In this document: one piece after another, positions 12,512 through 12,746 of the stretch | Position numbering within the stretch: position 1 is the stretch's first letter | Layout: every line of letters begins with the position of its first letter | Source of the DNA: Clostridiales bacterium | Lineage (GTDB): Bacteria; Bacillota; Desulfitobacteriia; Desulfitobacteriales; Desulfitobacteriaceae | Length of the DNA: 12,746 bases | Reading direction: 5' to 3' | Assembly: GCA_027357125.1 (NCBI GenBank) | Contig: DAHVVW010000019.1 | Coordinates: 1 to 12,746, forward strand | The notes under the pieces: generated by a model | Databases searched by the model: none | Seen by the model: the letters and a program-made list of their open reading frames with translations, nothing else | What the model was told of the DNA's origin: nothing | Position numbers and translations under genes: made by a program

Positions 12512-12540
12512 TAGGGTATGTTGGAGTTGGGGAAAGCGTA
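12512..12540 (-). promoter_or_regulatory. Sigma-K-type promoter of the Gly/Pro/Gln-rich protein gene
   Basis: On the minus strand TACG (12540-12537) and CATACCCTA (12520-12512) are separated by 16 bases, again giving AC, 17 bases, CATANNNTA exactly. The predicted start lies about 47 bases before the GTG start codon. It matches the promoter at 9717-9745 in both spacing and core bases. Confidence 0.58.
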
Positions 12541-12548
12541 CCCTTTCT

Positions 12549-12577
12549 TTGACCGTTAGCCGAAGATGCAGTAAACT
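12549..12577 (+). promoter_or_regulatory. Candidate sigma-A promoter of the gene at the right edge
   Basis: TTGACC (12549-12554) and TAAACT (12572-12577) are spaced by exactly 17 bases. The transcript leader would be about 108 bases and include the hairpin at 12650-12669. Confidence 0.4.
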
Positions 12578-12649
12578 ACTTCCAAGCGAACCCAAAACTT
12601 CCTTCAGCACAATTATATCTAAACACCTTAGTCGCCTAGAATCTTGAAG

Positions 12650-12669
12650 CTCTCTATTTCAATGGAGAG
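12650..12669. repeat. 20-bp hairpin element, copy 2
   Basis: CTCTCTATTTCAATGGAGAG folds into an 8-bp stem with loop TTCA, ending about 11 bases before the ribosome binding site of the right-edge gene. It matches the minus strand of the 6351-6370 element at 17 of 20 positions. One difference pair is compensatory (C-G versus T-A). Confidence 0.55.
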
Positions 12670-12692
12670 TAGTTCACAGAAAGGAAACACCC

Positions 12693-12746
12693 ATGCGAGA
12701 TAAAGATAAAGATAAGACCAAGCCCCCGGCTAGGCAGCTCACCCGC
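12693..12746 (+). CDS. Start of an unidentified gene, cut by the right edge
   Basis: ATG 12693 has AAAGGA eight bases upstream, and the frame stays open to the window end. The 18 visible residues are MRDKDKDKTKPPARQLTR, a strongly charged Asp/Lys start followed by a basic Pro/Arg stretch. This is too little to identify a family. A plausible sigma-A promoter lies about 115 bases upstream and it diverges from the Gly/Pro/Gln-rich protein gene. Confidence 0.7.
   Translation, partial: MRDKDKDKTKPPARQLTR

Overview
The window looks like chromosomal DNA of an anaerobic, endospore-forming member of the Clostridia, most like the Peptococcaceae/Desulfotomaculum-type lineages. The reasons are a spoIIR gene, a GerMN lipoprotein, an oxygen-sensitive two-subunit class I fumarase, an ATP-driven 2-hydroxyacyl-CoA-dehydratase/double-cubane type redox pair, strong Shine-Dalgarno sites, and frequent GTG/TTG starts. 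The lineage is inferred from gene content only. No phage, IS element, rRNA, tRNA or CRISPR array is visible.

Left part (1-6130), all on the minus strand and so read right to left. A GerMN-domain lipoprotein, a stand-alone HD-GYP phosphodiesterase and glutamate racemase (murI) each appear to be separate units. Clear hairpin-plus-T terminators follow the first two. A four-gene operon then runs from about 3420 down to 88: a single-subunit HgdB-like protein with exactly six cysteines, its HgdC/BadF-type ATPase activator, and the alpha and beta subunits of Fe-S fumarase. A possible membrane-protein gene runs off the left edge. The operon leader has a good sigma-A-like promoter and two abutting hairpins, the second of which includes the ribosome binding site.

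Middle part (6130-9650). A 429-bp intergenic region holds divergent promoters, a heptad repeat and a 20-bp hairpin. It separates the GerMN gene from an orphan LytTR response regulator on the plus strand. That regulator converges on spoIIR (minus strand, with a sigma-F-like promoter) through a shared bidirectional terminator. A ZIP-family metal transporter (plus) diverges from spoIIR and converges on a membrane-anchored SGNH/GDSL-like protein (minus) that lacks two of the four hallmark residues.

Right part (9650-12746). This is the least familiar region. Plus-strand genes encode a YlbF-family protein with a Pro-rich tail, a possible 40-residue membrane peptide, a 228-residue protein with one membrane segment, and an overlapping 89-residue membrane protein. 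They face a convergent 333-residue Gly/Pro/Gln-rich protein on the minus strand. Upstream of both the YlbF-family gene and the Gly/Pro/Gln-rich gene is a sequence matching the sigma-K form AC-N17-CATANNNTA. I infer that this set is expressed late in the sporulating mother cell and may form part of the spore surface. The start of one more plus-strand gene is cut by the right edge.
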